Below are positions 5,725 to 6,052 of a stretch of 6,052 bases of DNA, one piece after another (position 1 is the stretch's first letter; each line of letters opens with the position of its first letter). Position numbers and translations under genes: made by a program. The notes beneath the pieces are model-generated. The model did no database searches and was not told where the DNA came from. It saw only the letters and a program-made list of their open reading frames with translations. The DNA is from Desulfobacteraceae bacterium (GTDB taxonomy: Bacteria; Desulfobacterota; Desulfobacteria; Desulfobacterales; Desulfosalsimonadaceae). The stretch lies in the NCBI GenBank assembly GCA_027353395.1, contig DAIEHU010000175.1, positions 1-6,052 of the forward strand. The letters are read 5' to 3'.

Positions 5725-6052
5725 CGGAATTTTACCCGGAAATACCGGTCTGCAACGCACATGGCCGATGCTTTAGCTGTGAATTCAATTAGTTCCGGCA
5801 CGGATATGGGTTGATTGAACCCGCCGAGATGGGGGCCGGTAAGGATGGGGATGTCCTGCCGTCCTTTTTCAAACTCCCGGATTTGTCCCTCGTTAAATCC
5901 CCGGCTTTTCAGAAAATCAGCAAACGCCGCATCCGTCATGGCGGTCTGCTCCGCCACCCGCAGCGCCACCATCGTCGCGTAGGCGCCATAGAGACCGGCC
6001 ACCATGTCCGCGAGCGCCAGCGGCGGCAGCACCGGCGGGCGGTCGGAGATCG
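5721..6052 (-). CDS. CaiB/BaiF-type CoA-transferase fragment, apparently fused or truncated (partial)
   Basis: The frame enters from the right edge and ends at 5721; 109 residues are visible. The first part, RPPVLPPLALADMVAGLYGA with a following ATMVALR, matches the family III CoA-transferase segment that carries the catalytic aspartate (here in LADM). In this family a Gly-rich G-x-G-Q-x-[VI]-D block and some 200 more residues should follow. Instead the frame continues into MTDAAFADFLKSRGFNEGQI and about 50 residues I do not recognise, ending in DRYFRVKFR. Base composition falls from very GC-rich (right of about 5940) to ordinary at the same place, which suggests a deletion or recombination junction. 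An ATG at 5937-5939 could alternatively start a separate 72-aa protein, but I see no clear ribosome site. The product is unlikely to be an active CoA-transferase. Confidence 0.5.
   Translation of the reverse strand, partial: ISDRPPVLPPLALADMVAGLYGAYATMVALRVAEQTAMTDAAFADFLKSRGFNEGQIREFEKGRQDIPILTGPHLGGFNQPISVPELIEFTAKASAMCVADRYFRVKFR

Noticed and set aside
5724..5800. Third attC site after the SdpI-like gene (GCGGAA at 5724, GTTCCGG at 5792-5798).
   Set aside because: No central hairpin with extrahelical bases is visible between them, and the segment is explained as minus-strand coding sequence. Kept only as a possible remnant in the findings.

Overview
The window looks like a chromosomal segment of an anaerobic or facultative Gram-negative proteobacterium, most likely Desulfobacterota. 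That placement is inference. It rests on a Sec/Lol-type lipoprotein, a cyclase-FHA signalling protein, a NifS/IscS-type cysteine desulfurase, a CaiB/BaiF CoA-transferase fragment, mid-range GC content, and an intergenic repeat style I associate with that group. No rRNA, tRNA, CRISPR array or transposase is visible.

Left part (1-2670). The 3' end of an unrecognised gene runs in from the left edge. Six bases later comes a 309-aa class III adenylate cyclase fused to a C-terminal FHA domain, with all six canonical catalytic residues. A bidirectional hairpin terminator then separates it from a convergent gene for an outer-membrane-type lipoprotein with a beta-propeller (SMP-30/NHL-like) body. The 5' side of the lipoprotein gene faces a divergent intergenic region. 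That region holds a 19-bp palindrome and a strong sigma70-type promoter overlaid by nested inverted repeats.

Middle (2671-4160). The strong promoter drives an apparently single-gene cysteine desulfurase. Its likely start is 2761, 30 codons inside the longest open frame. It is followed by about 260 bases that become AT-rich and hold no convincing gene.

Right part (4161-6052). This is the most interesting stretch. A periplasmic SrpA-type mini-catalase gene lies between two 63-64 bp hairpins built like integron attC sites, with an extrahelical A, GCGTT 3' ends and complementary outer cores. The gene starts about 40 bp after one putative crossover point and stops 12 bp before the next site, which is integron gene-cassette geometry. 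A second short gene, for a SdpI-family membrane protein, follows the second site with the same geometry. Its stop codon overlaps a 6-base sequence exactly complementary to the start of its own putative cassette, but I could not find its terminal attC hairpin. No integrase is in view, so this would be an integron array interior or an integrase-less attC cluster. The window ends in a minus-strand CoA-transferase-like reading frame. It appears truncated and fused to an unrelated tail at a sharp GC shift, and it overlaps the end of the SdpI-like gene by 4 bases.

The genes do not form one pathway. The left part is signalling and envelope, the middle is sulfur mobilisation, and the right is a peroxide-defence and membrane-protein cassette region that looks acquired.
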